From an uncultured Rhodospirillales bacterium (GTDB lineage Bacteria > Pseudomonadota > Alphaproteobacteria > Acetobacterales > Acetobacteraceae), in contig CAIPLM010000122.1 of the NCBI GenBank assembly GCA_903865895.1, forward strand, positions 1-51,988: a DNA stretch of 51,988 nucleotides, written 5' to 3'. The notes under the pieces were generated by a model that ran no database searches, was not told the origin of the DNA, and saw only the letters and a list, made by a program, of their open reading frames with translations. Positions 1 to 9,240 of this stretch are shown piece after piece. Numbering within the stretch: position 1 is the first letter of the stretch; each line of letters begins with the position of its first letter. The translations under genes were made by a program, and so were the position numbers.

Positions 1-195
1 CATCGGGTCCTCGTCGGTTCGGGTTGAAGCTTCGCAACTCCACCTTAGCCACACGATCCGATGGCCACCCCGATCGACACCCTCAAGCCGCTTGAATTTC
101 CACCACCAACGCGGACGCTACCCACAGGCTCCCCCTTGTGGTGCCACCCTGCCCGGCCAATGATACGGCATGCCGGGGACAAAGGGGGGGGAGGC

Positions 196-1275
196 ATGGC
201 TGATCCGATCATCGGCGGCATCGACTGCGACATCCATCCCGCGGTGCCCAGTCAGGCGGCGCTGTTGCCCTATCTTGATGACCATTGGCGCGAGATGGTG
301 GCCACCCGTGGAATCGACGAGTTTAATTCCATCCTCTATCCCGCCGCCTCGCCGCTGACCTGCCGGGCCGATTGGCGGCCGGCGCAGGGCAAGCCGGCCT
401 CGACGCTCGAACTGGTGCGCGCCCAGGCGCTCGACCCGTTCGGCAGTTCGATCGCCATCGCCAATTGCCTCTACGGCATCCAACTGCTGTTCAGCGAGGA
501 TATGGCGGCGGCCTTCGCGCGCGCCGTGAATACCTGGATGGCGCGCGAGTGGCTGGACAAGGAGCCCCGGTTGCGTGCCTCCATCATCGTGCCGACCCAG
601 AACGTGGAGATGGCGGTCGATGAGATCGAGCGTTGGGCGGGGGATCAGCGCTTCGTGCAGGTGCTGCTGCTGGCGATGGGCGACCATCCGCTGGGGCGGC
701 GGCAGTACTGGCCGATCTATGCGGCGGCCGAGCGCCATGGGCTCGCCATCGGCATCCATGCCGGCTCCAACTACCACAACCCGCCGACGCCGATCGGCTG
801 GCCGTCCTTCTACACCGAGGATTATGCCGGCCAGGCCAACGCCTTCCAAAGCCAGCTCACCAGCCTGATTTGCGAGGGGGTGTTCAGCAAGTTCCCGGCG
901 CTAAAGGTGGTGCTGCTGGAATCCGGCTTCACCTGGCTACCGGCGCATTTGTGGCGGCTGACCAAGTTCTGGCGCGGGCTGCGCATTGAGATCCCCTGGG
1001 TGGATCGCGCGCCGATGGAGATCGTGCGCAGCAATGTCCGTCTGTCGCTACGCCCGGTGGATGGCCCGCCGGATCGCGACGGGCTGTTGCGGGTGCTTGA
1101 CCATATGCAGTCCGACGAGCTGCTGCTGTTCTCTACCGACTATCCGCACTGGCAGTTCGAGGGAACCGAGGCCATGCCGGCGGCGATTCCGGCCGATCTC
1201 GCGCGGAAGATCATGATCGACAATCCGCTGGCCACCTATGCGCGGCTGAAGGTGCCGCAGGTCGCGGCGGAGTAG
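196..1275 (+). CDS. Amidohydrolase family protein (ACMSD-like, amidohydro-rel_2), copy 1
   Basis: A 359-residue TIM-barrel metal-dependent hydrolase or decarboxylase of the amidohydrolase-2 group, presumed cytoplasmic. The N-terminal metal motif reads DCDIHP (D10, D12, H14), and the C-terminal block LLLFSTDYPHW carries the conserved metal-binding Asp. The frame is open back to position 61, but only the ATG at 196 has a ribosome site (GGGGGGAGG immediately upstream) and it starts at the family's usual N-terminus, so I chose it. It is a paralogue of the protein at 2839-3948 and brackets a binding-protein gene with it. The substrate cannot be read from sequence; the context suggests it acts on whatever the adjacent ABC transporter imports. 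Confidence 0.88.
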   Translation: MADPIIGGIDCDIHPAVPSQAALLPYLDDHWREMVATRGIDEFNSILYPAASPLTCRADWRPAQGKPASTLELVRAQALDPFGSSIAIANCLYGIQLLFSEDMAAAFARAVNTWMAREWLDKEPRLRASIIVPTQNVEMAVDEIERWAGDQRFVQVLLLAMGDHPLGRRQYWPIYAAAERHGLAIGIHAGSNYHNPPTPIGWPSFYTEDYAGQANAFQSQLTSLICEGVFSKFPALKVVLLESGFTWLPAHLWRLTKFWRGLRIEIPWVDRAPMEIVRSNVRLSLRPVDGPPDRDGLLRVLDHMQSDELLLFSTDYPHWQFEGTEAMPAAIPADLARKIMIDNPLATYARLKVPQVAAE

Positions 1276-1349
1276 TCAACGCCGCGAGGCTCATGCACAC
1301 TCCGCACATAACATCGGGCCATAAGCCCGCAGCATTCGGGGGAACCGCC

Positions 1350-2597
1350 ATGAAAAACACCATCGGCCGCCGCCAGGCCATCCGCACCGCCGCCGGCGCG
1401 GGGCTCGCCACCGCCCTGCCGCGCGCCTCCCGCGCCGCCGGCACGGTGCAGATGATCAGCCATCGCTATCCCGCGCTCGAGCTTTGGGCGTCGAAAATGA
1501 AGACCGCGGTGCCGGGCGTTGAGGTCAATACCCAGCTGGTGCCGTTCGACAAGGCGCTGGAACTCTCCACCATCGCGCTCTCCGCCAAGTCCGACACGCT
1601 GGATATCGTCTATGCCTCGGACGCCACTTTCGCGAATTTCGTGAAATCCGGCTGGATACGCCCGCTCGATGATCTCTGGGCCAAGTACAAGGCCGAGTTC
1701 AAGCTCGATGACATCGCCGATTCCGTCATCAAGGCCTTCACCTATCAGGGCCATATCTGGGTGATCCCGGCCGATATCAACGTGATGCTGATGTTCTATC
1801 GCGGCGATGTGCTGAAGGGCGCCGGCAAGGAGGTTCCGAAAACCATCCCGGAATACCAGGCGCTCGCCAAGGCCCTGCACAGCCCCGCCCGCGCCGGCAC
1901 CATCGATTGCCTGAAGCCGGTCGACGCCACGATGAACGAGGCGCACTGGTATATGAACACCATCGGCAAGGGCTGGTTCGACGAGAAGTGGAAGCCGATC
2001 TTCAACCAGGCCCCCGGCGTCGCCGCCATCACCGCGCTGAAGGAGACCACAAAATACGCGCAGCGCGGCTTCACCTCGGCCGCCAATGACGAGTGCTCGA
2101 TCGCGCTCCAGCAGGATGCCGCTGCGATGGGCCTGCAATGGGCCACCCGTGCCGGCTCGATGGATGATCCCAAACAGTCCCGCGTCGTCGGCAAAATGGA
2201 GTGGGCTGCCCCGCCGCAGGGCCATGGCCGCTTCAGCGCCGATGGCTACACCATCTCGGCCTTCTCCAAGCAGGACCCGGACCTCCTGTTCCGCATCATC
2301 GCCACCGCCACCAATGAGGCGGCGCAGCGCGAGGGCGCCAAGCTCACCGTGCCGCCGCGCAACGCAGTGCTGAACGATCCCGCCCTGCAAAAGGACATCC
2401 GCTTCTACCCCGCCGCCGCCGAGGCGGTGAAATCCGCGCTGCCCTTCCCGCCGCTGCCGGAGTTCTACGCGGTGGGCGAGTTCATCGCCCGGCGCGTGGT
2501 GCAGGCCGTCACCGGGGAGATGGAGATCAAGGCCGCCCTCGATGCCGCCGCCGGCGAAACCGAGACCTTCCTCAAAAGCCGTGGTTATTCCCTGTAA
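1350..2597 (+). CDS. ABC transporter extracellular substrate-binding protein, family 1 (sugar-type), Tat signal
   Basis: A 415-residue periplasmic solute receptor of the MalE/UgpB-like family. The start at 1350 follows a GGGGGAA ribosome site; upstream in-frame ATGs lack one. The N-terminus has a twin-arginine motif (R7-R8, GRRQAIRT) followed by a hydrophobic Ala-rich stretch and an A-x-A-like end near residue 28, so it is probably exported folded by the Tat system. The cognate permeases are at 3953-5640. Family-1 proteins usually bind oligosaccharides, but pairing with two amidohydrolases argues for a different, perhaps modified or aromatic ligand; that is inference. Confidence 0.9.
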   Translation: MKNTIGRRQAIRTAAGAGLATALPRASRAAGTVQMISHRYPALELWASKMKTAVPGVEVNTQLVPFDKALELSTIALSAKSDTLDIVYASDATFANFVKSGWIRPLDDLWAKYKAEFKLDDIADSVIKAFTYQGHIWVIPADINVMLMFYRGDVLKGAGKEVPKTIPEYQALAKALHSPARAGTIDCLKPVDATMNEAHWYMNTIGKGWFDEKWKPIFNQAPGVAAITALKETTKYAQRGFTSAANDECSIALQQDAAAMGLQWATRAGSMDDPKQSRVVGKMEWAAPPQGHGRFSADGYTISAFSKQDPDLLFRIIATATNEAAQREGAKLTVPPRNAVLNDPALQKDIRFYPAAAEAVKSALPFPPLPEFYAVGEFIARRVVQAVTGEMEIKAALDAAAGETETFLKSRGYSL

Positions 2598-2630
2598 TGC
2601 CAACCACCGAAACCATTGCCGGATCGGGAG

Positions 2631-2786
2631 GGAAGGAAGCGCTTCTTTTTTGAAAAAAAGAAGCAAAAAACTTTTATTCCACTGACGCGTGCCGGTCCCC
2701 ACCATCCGGCGAGCCAAGCCAACGGCAACGAAGTCAAGAAAAGTTTTTTTGGTTCTTTTTGTTCACAAAAAGAACACCTTCCTTCC
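2631..2786. repeat. AT-rich palindromic repeat, family A, copy 1 (complete)
   Basis: Left arm 2631-2675 and right arm 2739-2786 are imperfect reverse complements with a 63-base G/C-rich loop. Each arm is itself a hairpin, for example GCTTCTTTTTTGAAAAAAAG then AAGC on the left and GTTCTTTTTG then TTCACAAAAAGAAC on the right. The inner edges are CTTTT and AAAAG. Other copies lie at 17591-17724 and 27781-27917. It fills the 241-base gap inside an operon between the binding-protein gene and the second amidohydrolase. It could act as a terminator or attenuator, stabilise mRNA ends, or be a small non-autonomous mobile element. Confidence 0.85.
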
Positions 2787-2838
2787 CCCGCCAGTCTACG
2801 GCGCGCCCGATCACACAGGACAACAGTAAGGCACCGCC

Positions 2839-3948
2839 ATGAACGTCCAGACCCGACCGCAGGACAATTTCGCCGCCCGCTCGACGATGGCGATCGCGGA
2901 TTGCGACATCCATCCCGTCCTGCCGTCGGTGACGGCGCTCTACCCCTACATGGCGCAGCAATGGCGCCATTATCTCGAGACCTATGGCACCAGCCTGCGC
3001 CAGGGCCATCAGGCCGGCGTGAACCCCTATCCCAAGGCGCAGCCCAACGCCGCGCGGCGGGATTCCTGGCCGCCGAACGGGGGCGCCCCGGGCACTGATC
3101 TCGACTTCATCCGCGCCCAGCACCTCGATGCCCATAACATCGTGCTCGGCATCTGCAACCCGCTCACCCCCTCCGGCCAGGGGCTGCTCAACCCCGGCCT
3201 GTCGGCGGCGATGTGCCACGCCAACAACGAGTGGCAATGGCACTCCCTCGTCACCCCCGAGCCCCGCCTGCGCGCCTCCATCGTGGTGCCGTACGAAAAT
3301 CCCGAAGCCGCGGTGGCGGAAATCCGCCGCTACGCGGGCAACCCCGCCTTCGCCCAGGTGCTGCTGCTCGGCCGCACCGCGGACCTCCTCGGCAAGTTCG
3401 CCTATCGCCCGATTTTCCGCGCCGCCGTCGAGGCGGGGCTGCCAGTCGCCATCCACGCCTTCGGCTATAGCGGCCACCCCATCACCGGCAGCGGCTGGCC
3501 CTCCTTCTACATCGAGGAGATGATCGGCCACGCCCAGGCGGCGCAGGCCCAACTCATCTCCATGGTGATGGAGGGGCTGTTCGAGGAGATGCCCGACCTC
3601 AAGGTCATCATGGTCGAGGCCGGGTTCGCCTGGCTGCCCTCCCTCGCCTGGCGGCTCGACACCACCTGGGAGAAGCTGCGCGACGAGACGCCGCATCTCA
3701 CCATGTGCCCGTCCGACTATATCCGCCGCCACGTCTGGCTCACCACCCAGCCGATGGAGGAGCCCGAGCCGCGCGCCCATCTGCGCGATACCATGAACTG
3801 GATCGGCATGGATCGGCTGCTGTTCGCGACCGACTACCCGCATTGGGATTTCGACGACCCCGCCCAGGCGATGCCGCTGAACCTCACGCGGGAAGAGCGC
3901 CACGCCTTCTTCATCGGCAACGCCCGCGCCCTCTACCGCCAGGACTGA
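2839..3948 (+). CDS. Amidohydrolase family protein (ACMSD-like), copy 2
   Basis: A 369-residue paralogue of the protein at 196-1275. The metal motif is ADCDIHP (D21, D23, H25), and the C-terminal motif LLFATDYPHWDFDDP carries the conserved Asp. It has about 11 extra N-terminal residues compared with copy 1, and the middle segment GWPSFYIEEMIGHAQA matches GWPSFYTEDYAGQANA of copy 1. The start follows an AAGG-type site after repeat copy 1. The stop is 4 bases before the next gene's start, so it is probably co-translated with the permeases. Reaction unknown; hydrolysis or decarboxylation of an imported compound is the family expectation. Confidence 0.88.
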   Translation: MNVQTRPQDNFAARSTMAIADCDIHPVLPSVTALYPYMAQQWRHYLETYGTSLRQGHQAGVNPYPKAQPNAARRDSWPPNGGAPGTDLDFIRAQHLDAHNIVLGICNPLTPSGQGLLNPGLSAAMCHANNEWQWHSLVTPEPRLRASIVVPYENPEAAVAEIRRYAGNPAFAQVLLLGRTADLLGKFAYRPIFRAAVEAGLPVAIHAFGYSGHPITGSGWPSFYIEEMIGHAQAAQAQLISMVMEGLFEEMPDLKVIMVEAGFAWLPSLAWRLDTTWEKLRDETPHLTMCPSDYIRRHVWLTTQPMEEPEPRAHLRDTMNWIGMDRLLFATDYPHWDFDDPAQAMPLNLTREERHAFFIGNARALYRQD

Positions 3949-3952
3949 TCCG

Positions 3953-4816
3953 TTGCAGCGTGCGATGTGGCTGTTCATGGCGCCGAGCGTCGCGGTGATG
4001 GCGCTGGTGCTGCTCTACCCCTTCGGCTCCGCCCTCTATTACAGCTTCACCAGCTACTATCTCGGCGGCACCAACACCCATTTCGTCGGGCTCGACAACT
4101 ACATCGCCTTGCTCTCCGAGCAGCGCTTCTGGGCGGACATGCTGACGACGATGATCATCGTGCTGTGCAGCGTCGGCCTGCAATTCGTCGTCGGCCTCGC
4201 GGTGGCGCTGATGCTCTACGCGCTGTCCGGTGGGGTGCGGGTGATCTCGCTGCTCAACTTCCTCCCCCATGTCGTCACCCCCGTGGTGGCCGGCATCTTC
4301 CTCAAATGGATGTTCGTCGGCCGTTGGGGCCTGCTCGACGCCACCCTCATCGGGCTCAACATCTTCCCGCCGGACTGGCTGGGCGACCCGCTCTGGGCGA
4401 AATTCAGCGTCATCATGGCCGATACCTGGAAGTTCATGCCCTTCCTCATGCTCGTCCTCTACGCCGGGCTGCAAAGCTTCGACACCTCGCTGCTCGAAGC
4501 CGCCCAGATCGACGGCGCCACCCCCTGGCAGCGCCTCCGCCATGTCATCCTGCCGATGATGAAGCCGCTGATCCTCTTCGTGCTGGCGATCCGCATGATG
4601 GATGCCTTCCGCTTCTTCGATCTCGTCTACGTGCTGACCAATGGCGGGCCGGGCACCGCGACGGAGACCATCACCCTCTACACCTACCAGCTCGCCTTCC
4701 GCATGCTGGAGATCGGCCGCGCCTCGGCGCTTGGGGTGCTCACCCTCCTCGTCGTCGCCGGCATGATCGTCGGCATGATCCTGCTGATGCAGCGCGGCGG
4801 GCGGGAGGCGATCTGA
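3953..4816 (+). CDS. ABC transporter permease, MalF-like
   Basis: A 287-residue inner-membrane permease with about six hydrophobic segments. The cytoplasmic EAA loop reads EAAQIDGATPWQRLRHVILP near residues 182-201, which contacts the ATPase. I use the TTG at 3953, 8 bases after an AGGA site; an ATG at 3965 is the alternative (MWLFMAPS). The gene starts 4 bases after the amidohydrolase stop and overlaps the next permease (TGATG). It should pair with the permease at 4816-5640 and the Tat-exported receptor at 1350-2597. Confidence 0.92.
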   Translation: MQRAMWLFMAPSVAVMALVLLYPFGSALYYSFTSYYLGGTNTHFVGLDNYIALLSEQRFWADMLTTMIIVLCSVGLQFVVGLAVALMLYALSGGVRVISLLNFLPHVVTPVVAGIFLKWMFVGRWGLLDATLIGLNIFPPDWLGDPLWAKFSVIMADTWKFMPFLMLVLYAGLQSFDTSLLEAAQIDGATPWQRLRHVILPMMKPLILFVLAIRMMDAFRFFDLVYVLTNGGPGTATETITLYTYQLAFRMLEIGRASALGVLTLLVVAGMIVGMILLMQRGGREAI

Positions 4817-5640
4817 TGCGGCGCAAGGCGCGGATGCAGGCCATTCTGCTGGCCACCCTCATCCTGTTCACCTTCATCAACCTCATCCCCATAATCTGGG
4901 GCTTCCTGATCTCCATCAAGCAGCCGGCCGACGCCTTCGCCATTCCGCCCCGGCTGATTTTCGAACCCACCGCGGAATTCCACATCGACGTCTGGGTGAA
5001 CCGCGGCTTCCTCTCCTTCCTGCTCAACAGCGCCATCATCGCCGCCGCCACCGTGCTGATCTCGGTCCCCCTCGGCACCCTCGCCGCCTACGGCCTGGCC
5101 CGCACCCGCACCAAACACGCGGGCAAGTTGCTATTCGGCCTGCTGACCATCCGTATGTTCCCGCAGATCCTGCTCGCCATCCCCTTCTTCGTGATGGCCC
5201 GCTGGCTCGGCATGATCGACACTTTCCCGATGATGGTGATGGCGATGGTGGCGATGAACCAGCCCTTCACCATCTGGCTGATGCGCAGCTTCTTCGTTGA
5301 CGTCCCGGTGGAACTCGATGAAGCGGCGATGATCGATGGCTGCAACCGCTGGCAGGCCTTCATCCGCATCATCCTCCCCGCGGTCCGCCCGGGCCTCGGC
5401 GTCACCGCACTGTTCTCCATGCTGCTGGCCTATAACGAGTTCCTCTTCGCCCTCATCCTCACCGGCCAGCACACCAAAACCTTGCCGGTGGCGATCGCCG
5501 AGTTCGGCGGTGAGGACATCAACTACTGGTCGATATCCGCCGCCGGCGCGATCGGCATCATGCTGCCGGCGGTGATCTTCACCCTGCTGGTGCAGCGCCA
5601 TCTGATCCGCGGGCTGACCTTCGGGGCGGTGAAGGGCTAA
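4816..5640 (+). CDS. ABC transporter permease, MalG-like
   Basis: A 274-residue permease, second membrane subunit of the same transporter. The start overlaps the previous stop by one base (TGATG at 4814-4818), which fixes the start despite a long open frame upstream. The EAA loop reads DEAAMIDGCNRWQAFIRIIL. The N-terminus is a hydrophobic helix (LLATLILFTFINLIPIIWGF). No ATP-binding subunit follows; the next gene is unrelated and more than 700 bases away, so a shared MsmK/UgpC-type ATPase encoded elsewhere is likely. Confidence 0.92.
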   Translation: MRRKARMQAILLATLILFTFINLIPIIWGFLISIKQPADAFAIPPRLIFEPTAEFHIDVWVNRGFLSFLLNSAIIAAATVLISVPLGTLAAYGLARTRTKHAGKLLFGLLTIRMFPQILLAIPFFVMARWLGMIDTFPMMVMAMVAMNQPFTIWLMRSFFVDVPVELDEAAMIDGCNRWQAFIRIILPAVRPGLGVTALFSMLLAYNEFLFALILTGQHTKTLPVAIAEFGGEDINYWSISAAGAIGIMLPAVIFTLLVQRHLIRGLTFGAVKG

Positions 5641-5732
5641 GGCGGACGTCCGCCCAAGCCCGCGCCATCCCCCGCAAGCCCGATTCCCCTGTCAAAGATC
5701 ATCAGCCACGACAAATCCCCCGCGCACAGAAC

Positions 5733-6110
5733 TCAAGCCATGCCGGTTCGCAACCCTTCAAACCTGAAATCGCCCCAGGGCGGCCCCCGCCCCAGCACAC
5801 ACGGCCGCACGCAGCGCACACCCAACGCCATGCCAAGCGCCCGCGCATGCCGCACCGGCAGCAACCGCCCATTGCGCCACGGCGCTGGCACGGCCACCCA
5901 CTCCACATATGGCTCAGTCTCGAAAGAAATCTCCGCCTGCGCCACTAACACCGGCGCCAACGTCCCCTCCAGCTCATGCGCCCGCCAAGACCCATCCTCC
6001 CTCCGCAGCCAGCCCAGTAGCGCGTACAGCAACGCGCCCAGTATTCCGCCGATAAGGGCGGCAATGCCGTGCTGGGCAGGCGCAAGAACAGGATCGGCGG
6101 GCCGGCGCAT
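5733..6110 (-). CDS. Hypothetical small membrane protein
   Basis: A 125-residue candidate, the only plausible gene in the 5641-6361 gap. One transmembrane helix is predicted at about residues 15-33 (GIAALIGGILGALLYALLGW), followed by a soluble Val/Arg-rich tail. No family recognised. Its ATG overlaps by one base (TGATG) the stop of a 12-codon micro-frame at 6110-6148 that contains a GAAGGAG site about 13 bases before this ATG. Third codon positions are G/C rich but less biased than in neighbours. The opposite-strand frame at 5740-6162 looks like its shadow. Confidence 0.42.
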   Translation of the reverse strand: MRRPADPVLAPAQHGIAALIGGILGALLYALLGWLRREDGSWRAHELEGTLAPVLVAQAEISFETEPYVEWVAVPAPWRNGRLLPVRHARALGMALGVRCVRPCVLGRGPPWGDFRFEGLRTGMA

Positions 6111-6149
6111 CAGCTCTGGGTCACTCCTTCAATCTCCACGTCATTCATC

Positions 6150-6361
6150 GCGCTCAAATTAACATCGAGGTGAATTTAAATCAAGATGAAAATCACCCCG
6201 GCCGACGATTTTTTGGCTGTATAGGAGAAAAATTACTCCTTCGCGACCGCAGCCCGCCGCCTCCCCGCTATAGATTGGGGCCTGGGCGGACGTCACGGTG
6301 GCGCATGGCGCCTGATGGTGGCAGGCTGGCGAAGGACTGACCAAGCACAGGGAGCGCGGGA
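6150..6361 (+). promoter_or_regulatory. A/T-rich intergenic leader upstream of the CocE-type hydrolase
   Basis: This stretch is clearly A/T richer than its surroundings (6155-6240). It contains a small perfect inverted repeat AGGAG-N8-CTCCT around 6219-6236. It lies between the divergent small membrane protein candidate and the hydrolase gene, so it probably holds promoters. I cannot assign a confident -35/-10 pair. Confidence 0.3.
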
Positions 6362-8149
6362 ATGACCGACGACGCCTCGCCGCAAAAGCCGGCCGATTGG
6401 AGTGACCGGTCCTATTACCTCGCGATGCCCGACGGGATTCGCCTCGCCGTCAGCCTCTACTTCCCCGGCCGCGCGCCGCCCACCCGCCCGGCGCCGACCC
6501 TGCTGGTGTTGACGCGCTATGGCCGCGCCAGGTTCCGCCGCACCGGCGATCCAGGTGGCCTCGATACCTGGCTGGCCGAGGGCTATGTGCTCGCCATCGT
6601 CGATGTCCGTGGCAGCACCGCCTCCTTCGGCGCGCGGGACAGCGAGATCGGGCCGGACGAGCAGCGGGACGCCGAGACGGTCATCGCCCATCTCGCCGCC
6701 CAGCCCTGGTCGGACGGCAAGGTGGTGATGACCGGCGTCTCCTACACCGCCAACACATCGGACATGGCGACGACCCGCGACGCCCCGGCCCTTGTCGCCG
6801 CGATCCCGCGCCAGACCGATTTCGACTTCTGGGAACTGTTCTGGCCCGGCGGCATCGCCAATGACTCGATGTTCCTGGACTGGTCGGACGGGGTCTACGA
6901 GATCGATTTCGGCCGGCCTCGTCTCCAACTGGGCGCGGTCGCGGTGGCGGCGCAGGACGGCGCGGATGTGCGGCTGCGCCCGGCCGATGCCGCGCGGCTG
7001 TTCCCGACCCTGCAACCCGTCGACGAGGATGCCGACGGCGCGCTGCTGCAGGATGCCGTCTCCACCCGCGAAGCCGAACGCCGCCATTGGGCGGCCGCCG
7101 ACTATGCCGACGCTGCGTTTCGCGACGACAAGGGCCGCAACGGCCACAGCTTCTTTGATGCCGGCACCGGAGCGCACCTCGCCGCCGTGCGCCGCCAGGG
7201 CAAGCCGGTGCAGTACTGGGGCTCCTGGGTGGATGCCAATACCGCCGAGGGGGCGTTGAACCGCTATCGCGCCACGCCGGATATCCCCAGCGTCGTCATC
7301 ATCACGCCGAACGACCATGGCGGCGCCTGTAGCGGTGATCCGTTCCATCCCGATCGGCACGAGTCGGTGCCGTCGCTCGCGGAGCAGAGCCGTTGGCACC
7401 TCGAATTCGCACGCGATGTGCTGGCGGGGCGGCGACCCGCCCGCGTCATCCGCTACTACGTGCTGGGCGCCGCAGTGTTCCGCGAAACCCCGGTCTGGCC
7501 GCCCGAGGGCGCCGAGCCCGTCCGCTTCCTGCTCGATGCCGGAGGCACGCTCACCCACGACGACCCGGCGCCCGGCGTCGATGCCTACGCGGTCGATACC
7601 TCGGCCAGCACCGGCAAGGAAAACCGCTGGTACCAGTTCACCCGCCCCGCCTACGGCGACCGAAGGGAGGAGGACCGCAAGCTGGTCACCTATGACAGCG
7701 CCCCGCTGGCCGAGGATACCGAACTCGCCGGCTGGCCGGTGGTCACGCTGCGCATGCGGGCCGCCACCGATGACCCCGCGGTCTTCGCCTATATCGAGGA
7801 CGTCGCGCCGGATGGGCGGGTGACCTACATCACCGAGGGCCAAATCCGCGCCATCCATCGCCGCCCCGCGGACCCGGCGACGCTGCCGTACGACCCGGGC
7901 CCGGCGCCGCACGCCTTCACCCGCGCCGCCGCCCTGCCCGTGGTGCCCGGCGAGACCTTCACCCTCGCATTCAAGCTCTTCGCCACCGCCGCCCTGATCC
8001 GCCGTGGCCACCGCATCCGCCTCGCCATCGCCGGCGCCGATCGCGACACCTTCGCGCCGATCCCGGCCGGCCAGCCCGAACACTTCACCATCCATCGCGG
8101 CGGCCCCGAGCCGAGCGGCATCACGCTGCCGCTGCGGCCCTGGCGCTGA
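6362..8149 (+). CDS. CocE/NonD family hydrolase (X-Pro dipeptidyl-peptidase S15-like)
   Basis: A 595-residue alpha/beta-hydrolase with the family layout: N-terminal hydrolase domain with nucleophile Ser127 in GVSYTA, then a C-terminal jelly-roll domain (from about residue 380) ending with the usual HRIRLAIAGAD block. Members hydrolyse acyl, ester or amide bonds (cocaine esterase, glutaryl-acylase, X-Pro peptidases). The nucleophile elbow has Ala where most members have Gly (GxSYxG). No signal peptide, so probably cytoplasmic. A weak GGGAGCGCGGGA ribosome site precedes the ATG. It is convergent with the next gene, with one base between stops. Substrate unknown. Confidence 0.88.
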   Translation: MTDDASPQKPADWSDRSYYLAMPDGIRLAVSLYFPGRAPPTRPAPTLLVLTRYGRARFRRTGDPGGLDTWLAEGYVLAIVDVRGSTASFGARDSEIGPDEQRDAETVIAHLAAQPWSDGKVVMTGVSYTANTSDMATTRDAPALVAAIPRQTDFDFWELFWPGGIANDSMFLDWSDGVYEIDFGRPRLQLGAVAVAAQDGADVRLRPADAARLFPTLQPVDEDADGALLQDAVSTREAERRHWAAADYADAAFRDDKGRNGHSFFDAGTGAHLAAVRRQGKPVQYWGSWVDANTAEGALNRYRATPDIPSVVIITPNDHGGACSGDPFHPDRHESVPSLAEQSRWHLEFARDVLAGRRPARVIRYYVLGAAVFRETPVWPPEGAEPVRFLLDAGGTLTHDDPAPGVDAYAVDTSASTGKENRWYQFTRPAYGDRREEDRKLVTYDSAPLAEDTELAGWPVVTLRMRAATDDPAVFAYIEDVAPDGRVTYITEGQIRAIHRRPADPATLPYDPGPAPHAFTRAAALPVVPGETFTLAFKLFATAALIRRGHRIRLAIAGADRDTFAPIPAGQPEHFTIHRGGPEPSGITLPLRPWR

Positions 8150-8150
8150 G

Positions 8151-9233
8151 CTAGGCCTGCACGCGCGCCATCGCCCCACTCGCATTGCTGCGGGCGAACA
8201 TGTCGTGCATCGCCAGCACGCTGCGCCCCTGCTCGCCGGTGAAGATCATCTGCGGCTCCCGCCCGGCCAGCACGTCAAGGTGGTGCAGGGTGGAGAGGCG
8301 GAAGCTGTTGCCCCAGTCGGCCTCGATGTTGTGGAAGCTGCGCACCTCGCCGTCGCGATAGAGCGTCAGCACCGGCTCATCGAGCAGGCGGTCGGAGCAG
8401 CGGGTCACCTGCAAAATGCCCTCCTCGCCCTGGATCTCGAAGCGCTCATTATCCGGGTAGTAGTCCGTCCGTAGCGTCATCCGCGGTGCGGCCGAGACGT
8501 CCCACATGCCATGCAGCGGCGGCAGCCCCTCGCGCTCGGCGTGGCGCCATTGCAGGGTGGAGGGCGCGTCGATCCGCCGCCCGCTCGGCAGCAGCGTCTC
8601 GTCGAAACGGGCGAAGCCGTCCGCCACGTCACCGAACAGCCATAGCGCGACGGCCATCATGTGGTGCCCGTGGTCGAACACCATCGGCCCCACGCCGGTC
8701 TGCACCGCCAGCGCCTGCCGCCAGGCGTTGCTCTCCACCGGGACGTGCCAGGCGGCGCTCGCATCGCCCAGCACCACCTTCATGCGGAAATGCACGGGCT
8801 TGCCGATCGCGCCCTGCTCCAGCAACTGCTTCATGCGCACCAGCGGCGGGTAGAACACGAAATTCTCGAACAGCTTGAGCCGCCGCCCGGTCTCCTTCGC
8901 CGCCGCGATCATGGTGTCGCACTCCGCCAGCGACATCGCCATCGGCTTCTGCACCGAGACATCCGCCCCGGCCCGCAGCGCCGCGACCGTCATCTCCGCG
9001 TGCAGCGGGTGCGGGGTGAGAATGTCGATGAAATCGAGATCCTGCTTCAGGAAGGCCGCGAAATCATCGGTCACCATCGCGTCAGGGAATTCCTTCGCCC
9101 GCTGCGCCCGCCAGGTGGGCGCGATGTCGCACAGCGCCACCAATTCGGCCTCGGGGTGGCCGAGATAGCCGCGCACGTTGAGATCGAAAATCCGCCCGAG
9201 CCCGGCGATGCCGATGCGGCGTTTTTTTGCCAT
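8151..9233 (-). CDS. Gfo/Idh/MocA family oxidoreductase
   Basis: A 360-residue NAD(P)-dependent oxidoreductase. The N-terminal Rossmann fold begins IGIAGLGRI (about residues 7-15), and the C-terminal alpha/beta domain includes DHGHHMM, where a catalytic His is expected. These enzymes oxidise or reduce sugars, inositols and related compounds. The normally conserved EKP triad after the Rossmann fold is QKP here (VQKPMAMS). A GGGAGG ribosome site lies 8 bases before the ATG, within a hairpin (9241-9260). It is transcribed alone, convergent with the CocE-type hydrolase. Confidence 0.88.
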   Translation of the reverse strand: MAKKRRIGIAGLGRIFDLNVRGYLGHPEAELVALCDIAPTWRAQRAKEFPDAMVTDDFAAFLKQDLDFIDILTPHPLHAEMTVAALRAGADVSVQKPMAMSLAECDTMIAAAKETGRRLKLFENFVFYPPLVRMKQLLEQGAIGKPVHFRMKVVLGDASAAWHVPVESNAWRQALAVQTGVGPMVFDHGHHMMAVALWLFGDVADGFARFDETLLPSGRRIDAPSTLQWRHAEREGLPPLHGMWDVSAAPRMTLRTDYYPDNERFEIQGEEGILQVTRCSDRLLDEPVLTLYRDGEVRSFHNIEADWGNSFRLSTLHHLDVLAGREPQMIFTGEQGRSVLAMHDMFARSNASGAMARVQA

Positions 9234-9240
9234 GTTGGGT

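Noticed and set aside
61-1275. Start of the first amidohydrolase at 61
   Set aside because: No ribosome site, and the added 45 residues are Pro-rich and unlike the family; the ATG at 196 is better.
3967-5640. A 557-codon frame suggesting a fused permease
   Set aside because: Its first half is out of frame with the real MalF-like permease; the TGATG at 4814-4818 shows two separate genes.
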